From positions 1 through 11,632 of the forward strand of contig JAUWNP010000140.1 in NCBI GenBank assembly GCA_030612585.1: a stretch of 11,632 bases of DNA, in the 5' to 3' direction. Below are positions 4,530 to 11,410 of the stretch, piece after piece (position 1 is the stretch's first letter; each line of letters begins with the position of its first letter). Under the pieces are notes generated by a model. It saw only the letters and a program-made list of their open reading frames with translations, searched no databases and was not told where the DNA came from. The stretch is from Anaerolineae bacterium. Lineage in GTDB: Bacteria; Chloroflexota; Anaerolineae; B4-G1. The position numbers and the translations under genes were made by a program.

Positions 4530-7500
4530 CTGTCCCTCCTTCCAGATGGCTATGCACAAATTCGATCACCGCTGCCCCATACTGCTCCAATTTGCGCGGG
4601 CCAAGACCCTTCAACTCGGACAGAGCCTCCAGCGTGACGGGCCGGTGTGCGGCGATGGCCCGCAGGTGGCTGTCGTGAAAGATGCAGTAGGGCGGCACCT
4701 CCTGCGCGCGGGCCTGCTCCAGCCGCCACGCGCGCAGCGTCTGGAACAGTGCCTCGTCTACATCCAGTCCCACCGCATCTTTCTTGGATGCTTCCTCAGA
4801 CGGCCTGCGTGGTGTTGGCGGTGGTGGCGGTTCCTCCGCCGGAGCGACCAGGCTATCCAACGCGGTCTGGTCTTGCAACGCCGCTTTACCCGCGGGCGTG
4901 AGGTCGAGCACGACACCACCGTGACCGAGGTGACGCGCCTGCAAGAACCCACCGCTCTCCAGCCGATCCAGCATACGCTCAACGGCTATCGGCGAACGGA
5001 AGGCCAGCGCTCCAAAACCGGCATTGGCGCGGGCTTTCTCGTGGAGTGGCTGCCTACCGGAGCGAGCGCGATCGTCGCCGCATAGGATGCGCACCAGGCT
5101 GGCCCGTCCCCAACTCCACGGCGCATCCAATACGCAGCGCAGGATGGTCAACAATTGCTCCCGCTCGCCGGGCAGACCGGCGTCGGGCGGGGGCGGGATT
5201 TCTATGCAGTTGTCGCAGGCGGTGCAGCGCTCGATGGTGCGGCCGCCCAGGTAGGCGTTTATATAACCGTGGCGGCAGCGACCGGTCTGAGCGTAGGCAG
5301 CGATCTCGTCCACGCGCTGGGCCTGGATGGTCTCGTACCGCTCCAGCAGCGTTGCGATCCGCTCGGCGGCGTCCTGCGGCGGCGGCAATAGTTCCAGCAG
5401 CAGGTCACGGCTGGCCGGCCGGTAGTTCAGCCAACCCGCATCGGCCCACTCCAGCATCCGCCGCTCAACATCGTCGAGAGGCAGTCCGGCCCGCAGCGCC
5501 ACGTCCGCCAGGTCCAGCGTCAGCGGTTGGCCGGGACGCAGGCGGGCGGCCTGGCAGAAGGCCGCCAGGTCGTGGGGCAAGATGCCATCTTGCCCTACTG
5601 CGGTCAGGCGGACGGTGGCGGCGCGGGGCAGGTCGGGGCCGCGTCGCAGCAGGCCCGCCTCCTCCAACAGGCTCAGGGTGACGCGTACGCGCGTGTTATC
5701 GGCCTGCAGGTCGCGCTCCAGGTCCGCCGCCGCAATCCGGCCGGACGAGGCCCCGTCCAGACGGCGTTTGACGGCTGCGTAGACGGCCCGCAGAAACTCG
5801 ACCGGTAACAGGTCCCGGCGGGCACGGCGAGTCAGTGTGGCCCGGTCCGAACGAGCATACATCAACAGGCAGCGGGCAGGCAACCCGTCGCGCCCGGCCC
5901 GCCCGGCCTCCTGGTAGTAGGCCTCCAGCGAGTTGGACGGGACGAAGTGGGCGATGAAACGAATGTTTGGCTTGTCAATGCCCAGGCCGAAGGCGATGGT
6001 CGCCACGACGACGTGGATACGGCCGGCCATAAAGTCGTCCTGCACCCCGGCCCGGTCGGCGATGCCAGCGTGGTAGTGGCCGGCGACGATGCCGCGAGTG
6101 CACAGCAGCGCGGCCAGTTCCTCACAGCGGGCACGGGTGCCAGCGTAGACGATGCCGCTGCCAGATTCGGCCCGGCAGAAGGCCAGCAGGCGGCGCAGTT
6201 TATCGTCGGTATTGCGGGCGTAGAACACCTCCAGTTGCAGGTTGGGGCGGGTCACGTCGCCGGCGACGATGCGCATGCCATGCCCTGAGCCTGCCGAAGG
6301 AACCTGTCCTGAGATTGCCGAAGGAACCTGTCCTGAGCCTGCCGAAGGATCGCCCAGGTGGCGGATGATGTCGCCCCGCACGCGGGGCGGCGCCGTCGCG
6401 GTCAATGCCAGGAGTGGCGGGTTGCCCAACGCCTGCCGGGCTTGCCCAATAGTGAGGTAATCAGGCCGAAAGTCGTGACCCCACACGCTGACGCAGTGCG
6501 CCTCGTCAATCACCAGCAGATTGATACCCGCGCGCCGCAGCGCGTGCAGGAACGGCGGCTGGCGCAGCCGCTCCGGCGCAGCGTAGAGCAGCCGGTAGAC
6601 CCCATCGGCGGCCCGTTCCAACCGCTGGCGCAATTCGCCCCTCTCCAGGCTGTGATCAATGTTGGCCGCCTGACGCCGCAGATCTGCCGGCAGCGAGTCC
6701 ACCTGGTCCTTCATCAGCGCGATGAGCGGCGAGATGACCAGCGTAGTACCACGCTCGGCCAGAAGCGCCGGGAGTTGGTAGCAGAGCGACTTGCCGCCGC
6801 CGGTGGGCAGGATGGTCAGCACGTCCTCGCCGCGCATGACGCAAGCGATGGTCTCCAACTGGCCGGGCAGCAGTGTCTCGAAGCCAAAGAGCCGCCCGGC
6901 GGCCTCCGTGATGCGCGCCTGCTCGTCATCGGATACGGGCACCTGGTCGAAAGTAGGTAGGGGTTCGGCGGGCGGGGGTTCCCTCTCCTCCAAAGGGCCA
7001 GGGCGCGGCGCGGGGGCAGGGGCGGGGCGCGCCCTAGGGGCTGGGGAAAGAACTGCCCGCAGTTCGGCCAACTCGTCGGCGTAGCGGCGCTTCAGTGCGG
7101 CCTCCAGGTCGGCGACGCGAGTCTCCTCCTCACTGGCCCGGAAGTAGTCGCGCAACCGGCGCAGGTAGATGACGGGCAGCGGCCTCTCCGCGTCGGCGGT
7201 GCGCAGCAACCGCACGGCGTAGCCGCTGGCGGTCACCAAGTCATCACTGGCCTGGTAGAAGGCAACCATGCCCAACAGATAACCACGGCCCTGAGGACGC
7301 AACTCGCTCATGCGGCGGTAGGCGGCCAGCGCAGCATCCGTGTCCCCTCGCGCCAGTTCAACCTCACCCAGCAGCCCCCAGGCTATCACGCTGTCCTCCC
7401 GTTCCTCGATGATCGCGCGGGCAATCTGGTGGGCGGCCTCCACGTCACCCCGGGCCAGGTGGACGCGGGCCAGGAGTGAGCGAGCGGTGAGGGAGGTCTT

Positions 7501-7773
7501 GCGCTCCAGACGCTCCTGCATCACCTCCAGTGCATCGTCGGGCCGGCCCTGGGCCAGGAAAGCCCGCACGCGCAGATCGAGCAGCGAGACGAGCGTGGGG
7601 TTGATCGGGATGAGGGCATCCAGGCAAGCATGGGTCTCCTCAATGCGTTCCCAGCGCAGGAGAAAGTTGAGCAAGCGGCTGCGGTCGCCACTTGAAAGTT
7701 CGCGGGCCTGCACAGGCATCAGGCCGAGTCCATCTAACACAGATTGGGATTTGGTCATTGGTTCATTGGTCAT
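4507..7773 (-). CDS. RecQ-family DNA helicase with N-terminal TPR region
   Basis: This 1088-residue ATP-dependent 3'-5' DNA helicase of RecQ type is much longer than the usual 600-720. TPR-like repeats cover about residues 40-235 and a Pro/Ala-rich linker 242-272. The helicase core spans about 283-640: Walker A TGGGKS (324-329), DEAH (423-426), motif III TAT (458-460), AFGLGIDKPN (594-603) and QEAGRAGRDG (621-630). Two winged-helix-like stretches follow (about 655-800). Next come zinc ligands C833, C850, C853 and C856, an RQC-like segment (868-965) and an HRDC domain (about 1003-1076, LKGLGPRKLEQYG). A 25-residue insert at 475-499 comes from a dispersed DNA repeat. The ATG overlaps the upstream stop as ATGA; a start at residue 6 is possible because the N-terminus lies in a CAATGA repeat. 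RecQ helicases act in recombination, fork repair and, in some islands, defence; I leave the symbol blank because the architecture departs from housekeeping RecQ. Confidence 0.95.
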   Translation of the reverse strand: MTNEPMTKSQSVLDGLGLMPVQARELSSGDRSRLLNFLLRWERIEETHACLDALIPINPTLVSLLDLRVRAFLAQGRPDDALEVMQERLERKTSLTARSLLARVHLARGDVEAAHQIARAIIEEREDSVIAWGLLGEVELARGDTDAALAAYRRMSELRPQGRGYLLGMVAFYQASDDLVTASGYAVRLLRTADAERPLPVIYLRRLRDYFRASEEETRVADLEAALKRRYADELAELRAVLSPAPRARPAPAPAPRPGPLEEREPPPAEPLPTFDQVPVSDDEQARITEAAGRLFGFETLLPGQLETIACVMRGEDVLTILPTGGGKSLCYQLPALLAERGTTLVISPLIALMKDQVDSLPADLRRQAANIDHSLERGELRQRLERAADGVYRLLYAAPERLRQPPFLHALRRAGINLLVIDEAHCVSVWGHDFRPDYLTIGQARQALGNPPLLALTATAPPRVRGDIIRHLGDPSAGSGQVPSAISGQVPSAGSGHGMRIVAGDVTRPNLQLEVFYARNTDDKLRRLLAFCRAESGSGIVYAGTRARCEELAALLCTRGIVAGHYHAGIADRAGVQDDFMAGRIHVVVATIAFGLGIDKPNIRFIAHFVPSNSLEAYYQEAGRAGRDGLPARCLLMYARSDRATLTRRARRDLLPVEFLRAVYAAVKRRLDGASSGRIAAADLERDLQADNTRVRVTLSLLEEAGLLRRGPDLPRAATVRLTAVGQDGILPHDLAAFCQAARLRPGQPLTLDLADVALRAGLPLDDVERRMLEWADAGWLNYRPASRDLLLELLPPPQDAAERIATLLERYETIQAQRVDEIAAYAQTGRCRHGYINAYLGGRTIERCTACDNCIEIPPPPDAGLPGEREQLLTILRCVLDAPWSWGRASLVRILCGDDRARSGRQPLHEKARANAGFGALAFRSPIAVERMLDRLESGGFLQARHLGHGGVVLDLTPAGKAALQDQTALDSLVAPAEEPPPPPTPRRPSEEASKKDAVGLDVDEALFQTLRAWRLEQARAQEVPPYCIFHDSHLRAIAAHRPVTLEALSELKGLGPRKLEQYGAAVIEFVHSHLEGGTDEAQTRD
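6281..6352 (-). repeat. Three 24-bp copies of the CCTGAGCCTGCCGAAGG repeat inside the helicase gene
   Basis: Units begin at 6281, 6305 and 6329. Each carries CCTGAG(C/A)(C/T)TGCCGAAGG followed by AACC or ATCG, with few differences between copies. The unit length is a multiple of three, so translation continues through as SAGSGQVP-type peptide (residues 475-499 of the helicase). This phrase is a well-known dispersed repeat of Chloroflexota genomes that is often found between and inside genes. It sits in the linker between the two RecA-like lobes, where an insert should be tolerated. Confidence 0.85.
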
Positions 7774-7799
7774 TGCCTCATTGCCTCATTGTTCATTGA
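7755..7799 (-). repeat. CAATGA short tandem array at the overlapping ends of two genes
   Basis: CATTG occurs six times on the plus strand, at 7756, 7764, 7771, 7779, 7787 and 7794, a period of 7-8 bases. On the coding strand this reads CAATGA(A/G/C). The array supplies the last residues of the upstream protein (MNNEAMRQ), the ATGA stop/start overlap, and the first residues of the helicase (MTNEPMT). Every unit contains an ATG, which makes the true helicase start ambiguous. A similar CAATGAC array occurs at 9628-9648. Confidence 0.7.
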
Positions 7800-8501
7800 T
7801 TCGTAATCCGGCACGACGTGCACGCCGACGACGAGGGGCCAATACTCCCCCTGCCAGTTGCGGCTCAGCCCGACGGCCAGATAGAGCGCTTCGGCCCCCA
7901 GCCGCTCACAGAGCGTATCGTGATCCAGTATCAGGTGACCGCCTTTCTCGCCCAGCCAGGCGCGGCCCAGCGCATGCCACTTAAGGTCAGTCACGGAGAC
8001 GCCGCGCTTGCTCGTGGCCCGGGGATGGTTGACGTCGTCCGCCAGCACAAAGCCCATACGCGCCTCGTACTTGCCGGAGTAACCGTCCAGCGAGAAGTGC
8101 ACCCACACATACTCCGGCTGCACCAGGCAGAGTGAGCGGGTGTGGTGGATGAGCACGTCCTCCGGGGCGCGGTCGAGATACTTGGCGAAAAAACGGGCGC
8201 GCTTCTCCCCCTCCAGGCGGCGCAACAGCCGTGGCCGATGGCGGACGAAGTCGGTGAGCCAGTCCTCGACGTGGGGCGGGTCGGGGCGCGGCGCGATCAG
8301 GTTCAGTTCGACCACGTCACCGCACTGCACCAGGCGGCCGCCGGCGTCGGTCATATCGCCCGGCAGGAGAGTGTCGAACTCACGCACCGGGCGCACCCAG
8401 CACAGACCAGTAACAGGATCGGGCTCGCGGGTGAACCCAGCCGTACAGATGCCGCTGAGCATTTTGGTCATCGCCAGGATCAGAACTTCTTGTGGTGGCA
8501 T
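7770..8501 (-). CDS. Dual-OB-domain-type protein, predicted nucleic-acid binding
   Basis: This 243-residue soluble protein has the features I associate with 'dual OB' domain proteins. These are an N-terminal ILAMTKMLSGICTAGF (8-23) followed by WVRPV (35-39), GDVVELNLIAPRPDPPHVEDW (61-81), a central SLDGYSGKYEARMGF, and a C-terminal VSVTDLKWHALGRAWLG and LYLAVGLSR. Each half would form a small beta-barrel that commonly binds single-stranded nucleic acid or modified bases. The ATG at 8501 follows GGGAG by about seven bases; an internal ATG at residue 11 would cut into the first strand. The last seven residues derive from the CAATGA array. The gene lies between DUF488 and RecQ genes and overlaps the helicase start by four bases, so joint function with the helicase is likely. 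The family assignment is from memory of motifs and untested. Confidence 0.65.
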   Translation of the reverse strand: MPPQEVLILAMTKMLSGICTAGFTREPDPVTGLCWVRPVREFDTLLPGDMTDAGGRLVQCGDVVELNLIAPRPDPPHVEDWLTDFVRHRPRLLRRLEGEKRARFFAKYLDRAPEDVLIHHTRSLCLVQPEYVWVHFSLDGYSGKYEARMGFVLADDVNHPRATSKRGVSVTDLKWHALGRAWLGEKGGHLILDHDTLCERLGAEALYLAVGLSRNWQGEYWPLVVGVHVVPDYESMNNEAMRQ

Positions 8502-8537
8502 GGTGTTCTCCCTACCAGTTTCCCAATCTACAACTGC

Positions 8538-8978
8538 CTACAGATGAACGATGGTCAGTCCCGGCAAGTGCGCAGCCCAGTACTCGGCGACGAGGCGGCG
8601 GTGGCAGTGATCGGCTGTCGGTTCGGCACAGAGAAGGCACAGAACGCGGCAGCGAGCCAGTATCTCGCGGCCCACATCCTCAGCCGCCCGTTCCGCCAGC
8701 AGCGGGACGAAACAGGCCTCGTAGGCTACCCAGTCCTGATCCTCGCGGTAGGCGTCGAGGATCTCAGGAGTGGGAGCCAGTTCGGGGTGGTGTTCGTAGG
8801 CGATGCCAAATCCCTCCTGCAGCAGGAAGGCCAATGTGTCGCGCTTGGTGTAGCCAGCCAGGTGGGAAGTATTGCGCAGGCGCACGTCAATCACCACCTC
8901 CACGCCAGCATCGCGCAGTTGACCAATGAACGTCGACAGCGGTTTGCGCTGGTAGCCGATGGTGTAGAGGATAGCCAT
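8538..8978 (-). CDS. DUF488 family protein (146 aa)
   Basis: DUF488 (PF04343) signatures are clear: YTIGYQ at 5-10, VVIDVR with D31 and R33, and LLCAEPTADHCHRRLVAEYW with C117, C125, H126 and R127. The family has been suggested to be a relative of the rhodanese/phosphatase superfamily in which the C-terminal cysteine could be catalytic; I recall this without being able to check it. The substrate is unknown. The start is well supported by GAGGAG six to seven bases before the ATG and by the match to the usual family N-terminus. It is the second gene of the minus-strand operon, 84 bp after the other DUF488 gene and 36 bp before the dual-OB gene. The two DUF488 proteins differ strongly in sequence, so they are unlikely to be a recent duplication. 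Confidence 0.85.
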   Translation of the reverse strand: MAILYTIGYQRKPLSTFIGQLRDAGVEVVIDVRLRNTSHLAGYTKRDTLAFLLQEGFGIAYEHHPELAPTPEILDAYREDQDWVAYEACFVPLLAERAAEDVGREILARCRVLCLLCAEPTADHCHRRLVAEYWAAHLPGLTIVHL

Positions 8979-9000
8979 AGATGTCTCCTCACAGTATGAG

Positions 9001-9065
9001 TAAAATGAGTAGATGAGTAAACGAGGGCTTCATCTACTCATTTACGCATTCCTCATCTACTCTTA
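9001..9065. repeat. GAGTA(G/A) short-word spacer repeat forming a 14-bp hairpin
   Basis: The spacer between the two DUF488 genes is built almost entirely from the words ATGAGTA, GATGAGTA and their complements. AAATGAGTAGATGA (9003-9016) pairs perfectly with 9030-9043 across a 13-base loop. There is no T-run, so it is not a standard terminator. It may tune read-through, or it may be another copy of a filler repeat. The final bases run into the stop codon of the upstream DUF488 gene at 9063. Confidence 0.6.
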
Positions 9066-9566
9066 GAAAAGCGAAAGTTGTTGGGCCACTGGCTCCCCCT
9101 CGACCGTCCTGCCATCAGGGCGGATGTGGAGCACACGAACGCCGCGCGCAAGTAACGTCTGGGTGATGAGCAGATGACGGTGGCACTGGTTATGGTCACC
9201 CTCGCTGCACATCACAGCCACCCGTTGGGTGCGGGCCAGGTCAAGCAGCCGGTCAATGCCGGCCTGGTAAGCAGGCGACTGCTCCACACGCCGGTAGTTG
9301 GGGTGCTCCTGTCCGGGGTCGTACATGGCCGGGTCGGACGGACGGCCGCCAAGCGCATCGCCCATGAAGTGGTAGGCCATGCCGGCATCGTCGAGGTCGA
9401 GGGCCAACGTCTCGCGGTTGAACTGCGACGTCCAGCGGCTATAGGGCTGGCTGCGCACGTCCACGACGAGGGCAATCCCATGGCGGCGCAGCAGGTCAAC
9501 GAACGACGCCGTGGTGTGGTCGCTGTGGCCGACGGTGTGAATCAGCAGGTCTTCGGGCATACTCAT
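9063..9566 (-). CDS. DUF488 family protein ending in a sliding-clamp-type motif (167 aa)
   Basis: This DUF488 (PF04343) protein has HTVGHSDHTTASFVDLLRR at 10-28, LVVDVRSQPYSRW with D36 and R38, GDALGGRP (69-76) and VAVMCSEGDHNQCHRHLLI with C120, C128, H129 and R130. The protein ends in QLSLF, an exact match to the consensus pentapeptide by which bacterial DNA-metabolism proteins bind the DnaN clamp. The start is placed at 9566 (MSMPED) or 9560. An ATG at 9650 is rejected because it lies upstream of the promoter at 9590-9617 and adds residues foreign to the family. It is the first gene of the operon, diverging from the methylglyoxal synthase gene. The biochemical role of DUF488 is unknown; repair or nucleic-acid modification is inferred from the motif and the helicase neighbour. 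Confidence 0.85.
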   Translation of the reverse strand: MSMPEDLLIHTVGHSDHTTASFVDLLRRHGIALVVDVRSQPYSRWTSQFNRETLALDLDDAGMAYHFMGDALGGRPSDPAMYDPGQEHPNYRRVEQSPAYQAGIDRLLDLARTQRVAVMCSEGDHNQCHRHLLITQTLLARGVRVLHIRPDGRTVEGEPVAQQLSLF

Positions 9567-9589
9567 CTGTCTCGTCTTGTCCTGGCAAG

Positions 9590-9617
9590 AGTATAGTGAA
9601 ATCCGCTGAAATGACAA
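9590..9617 (-). promoter_or_regulatory. Sigma70-type promoter of the DUF488-RecQ operon
   Basis: On the minus strand TTGTCA (9617-9612) and TATACT (9595-9590) are 16 bases apart. The first base of the transcript would lie near 9583, leaving a leader of about 17-24 bases before the start codons at 9566 and 9560. It is the best promoter match on this strand upstream of the six-gene array. Confidence 0.65.
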
Positions 9618-9627
9618 GTGAACAATC

Positions 9628-9648
9628 CAATGACCAATGACCAATGAC
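9628..9648 (+). repeat. Three tandem CAATGAC heptamers
   Basis: CAATGAC is repeated exactly three times (9628, 9635, 9642), with a partial copy (CAATC) just before. It lies between the two divergent promoters, about 10 bases upstream of the minus-strand -35 box. The following 9660-9690 holds two copies of CTAACTGC. Both words are typical filler repeats of such genomes; a regulatory role is possible but not shown. Confidence 0.6.
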
Positions 9649-9712
9649 AAAGATCAATCGCTAACTGCTGACCACTATCTGCTAACTGCCAACGGCTGGC
9701 GGCTGACCTGGC

Positions 9713-9740
9713 TTGACGGCATTCTACTTCGTGGTACACT
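9713..9740 (+). promoter_or_regulatory. Sigma70-type promoter of the methylglyoxal synthase operon
   Basis: TTGACG (9713-9718) and TACACT (9735-9740) are separated by 16 bases. The transcript would begin near 9747, with AGGAGG at 9752-9757 and the ATG at 9762. It is divergent from the promoter at 9590-9617, leaving about 95 bases between the two -35 boxes. Confidence 0.65.
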
Positions 9741-9761
9741 CTGAAATTCATAGGAGGTGCT

Positions 9762-10136
9762 ATGCCAGAGAAAACCATTGCGCTGATCGCGCACGACGGC
9801 AAAAAGGCGGACATGGTCGCCTTCGCCACGTTCAACCGCGAAAAACTGATGGGCTTTAATCTGATCGCTACAGCCACAACTGGTCGTCTGCTGATTGAGA
9901 AGGTGGGGTTAGACGTCGAGTGCCTGCTTTCGGGACCGCATGGGGGTGACGCGCAGATCGCAGCCCGCGTGGCGCAGGGCGAAGTGGACGCCGTGTTCTT
10001 TTTCGTGGACCCGCTCGATAAGCACCCCCACGACCCCGACATCCAGACGCTGCTGCGCGCCTGCAACGTCCACAACGTGCCCATCGCCACCAACGTCGCC
10101 ACGGCTGACCTGATTATCTCTGACGAGGCGTTGTGA
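9762..10136 (+). CDS. mgsA: Methylglyoxal synthase
   Basis: This cytoplasmic enzyme converts dihydroxyacetone phosphate to methylglyoxal and phosphate (EC 4.2.3.3), the entry to the glycolytic bypass. At 124 residues it is close to the usual single-domain length. Family motifs are complete: IALIAHDGKK with H11 and D12, the phosphate-binding ATATTG region (36-41), SGPHGGDAQIAA with catalytic-type D63, and FFFVDPLDKHPHDPDIQTLL with H90 and D93. NVPIATNVATADLIIS (105-120) is the conserved end. The ATG follows AGGAGG by four bases. The stop overlaps the GTG of the transporter gene (GTGA), so the two are translationally coupled. An unusual point is ATATTG where many relatives have a TGTTG-type loop. 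No regulatory structure beyond the promoter is visible. Confidence 0.95.
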   Translation: MPEKTIALIAHDGKKADMVAFATFNREKLMGFNLIATATTGRLLIEKVGLDVECLLSGPHGGDAQIAARVAQGEVDAVFFFVDPLDKHPHDPDIQTLLRACNVHNVPIATNVATADLIISDEAL

Positions 10137-11410
10137 GCAAGGACTACGGTACGCTGCCCCCCCACTACCGCCGGAATTTCGTCGCCTTCCTGGTGGACTA
10201 CGTCTGCTTCGGGGTGGGGTTCTTCTCTTTCATCAACCCCAGCAGCGTGCTGCCCGTGTTCGTGCGCCAATTGACAGATTCGGCACCCGTGATCGGGTTG
10301 GTCAGTACGGTTTTCAACGGCTGTTGGCTGTTGCCTCAACTGGCGGCCGCCCGCCTGATGAACGACAAGCCGCGCAAGAAGCCATATATGATCGCCGGGC
10401 TGAGCGGACGGGTCGCGTTTTGGGTGATAGCACTGGCACTGTGGGCCAGGCTGGACCGCCACCCCATAGCCATGCTCATCCTGTTCTTCGTCTGCCTGGG
10501 GGTCTTCGCCGCCAGCGATGGGGCCTGCAGCGTGGCCTGGTTCGACATCCTGGCCCGGGCCATCCCACTGAAGCAACGAGGCCGGTTGATCGGGATAGGG
10601 CAGGTCATCAGTGGATTGGCGGGGATCGGGGCGGCAGTGTTGGTGGGGCTGATTCTGGGCCGCTACCCTTTTCCCAACAACTACGCACTGCTCTTCACAC
10701 TGGCGGGCGTGACGCTCATCCCCTCAGCGATCGCGCTAATCTCGATACGGGAACCCCCACCCGAGGACGCAAGCCCGGAGGCGAACGGGCAGATGGAGGG
10801 CAGTTGGCTGAAATTCCTGGTCACTGATCACGTCTTTCGCCACCTGACGGTCTGCCGCATCCTGGTCGGCATGATGGGACTGGCAGTGCCCTTCTACGTG
10901 GTGTACGCGGCCGACGTGCTACACCTGCCACAGAGCGTCGTCGGCGGCTTCGTGGCCGCTCAGACGGTGGGGGCAGTGGTCGCCAGCGTTGCAATGGGCC
11001 TGGTCAATGAGCGCTGGGGACTACGGTACGTGATTCGCATCGGAGGCGCGGCGGCCATTGTAGGGCCGCTCTTCGCGCTGGCTGTACACCTGACGGGCGG
11101 CGCGCGGCTGGCCCAGGCATATCCTTTCGTCTACGTGACGCTAGGCGTCACGAACAGCGCCTGGATGCTAGGCTTCTTCAACTACTTACTGGAGATCGCA
11201 CCAGAGGGGATGCGCCCGGCCTACATCGGCCTGGGCAACACTATTATGGGGGTACTGACGCTGGCGCCGATAGCAGGCGGGTGGTTGCTGGAGGCAACTT
11301 CGTACACCACGCTCTTTGGCGTGACGGCAGCGATTGTGGCAGTCGGTTTCCTGTCCACCCTGGGGCTGAAGCCACCCCGGCGGGCCGTGCTGGTGGAAGA
11401 GCAACTGTGA
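10133..11410 (+). CDS. Major facilitator superfamily transporter
   Basis: This 425-residue polytopic inner-membrane protein has about twelve predicted helices in two halves. They are joined by a cytoplasmic loop near residues 205-235 rich in Pro and Glu (REPPPEDASPEANGQ). The N-terminal HYRRNFVAFLVDYVCFG and SVLPVFVRQLTDSAPVIGL, followed by a basic loop after helix 2 (NDKPRKKPYM), fit the MFS pattern. No substrate-specific motif is recognised. A GTG start at 10133 is chosen because it overlaps the mgsA stop as GTGA and begins directly before the conserved region (MSKDYGTLPPHYRRN). Coupling to methylglyoxal synthase suggests transport of a related three-carbon metabolite or detoxification product, but that is only an inference from position. 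It ends in a second GTGA overlap with a tiny reading frame. Confidence 0.9.
   Translation: MSKDYGTLPPHYRRNFVAFLVDYVCFGVGFFSFINPSSVLPVFVRQLTDSAPVIGLVSTVFNGCWLLPQLAAARLMNDKPRKKPYMIAGLSGRVAFWVIALALWARLDRHPIAMLILFFVCLGVFAASDGACSVAWFDILARAIPLKQRGRLIGIGQVISGLAGIGAAVLVGLILGRYPFPNNYALLFTLAGVTLIPSAIALISIREPPPEDASPEANGQMEGSWLKFLVTDHVFRHLTVCRILVGMMGLAVPFYVVYAADVLHLPQSVVGGFVAAQTVGAVVASVAMGLVNERWGLRYVIRIGGAAAIVGPLFALAVHLTGGARLAQAYPFVYVTLGVTNSAWMLGFFNYLLEIAPEGMRPAYIGLGNTIMGVLTLAPIAGGWLLEATSYTTLFGVTAAIVAVGFLSTLGLKPPRRAVLVEEQL

Noticed and set aside
6281..6352. The three regularly spaced repeats considered as a CRISPR array.
   Set aside because: The units are directly adjacent with no spacers, lie in frame inside a gene, and match a dispersed repeat type.
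8980..9030. A promoter for the second DUF488 gene (TTTACT and CATACT, 17 bases apart).
   Set aside because: The boxes are simply words of the GAGTA spacer repeat, and the transcript would begin inside the ribosome binding site.
9567..9650. An N-terminal extension of the first DUF488 protein to an ATG at 9650.
   Set aside because: It crosses the operon's promoter and the CAATGAC array and precedes the conserved family start.
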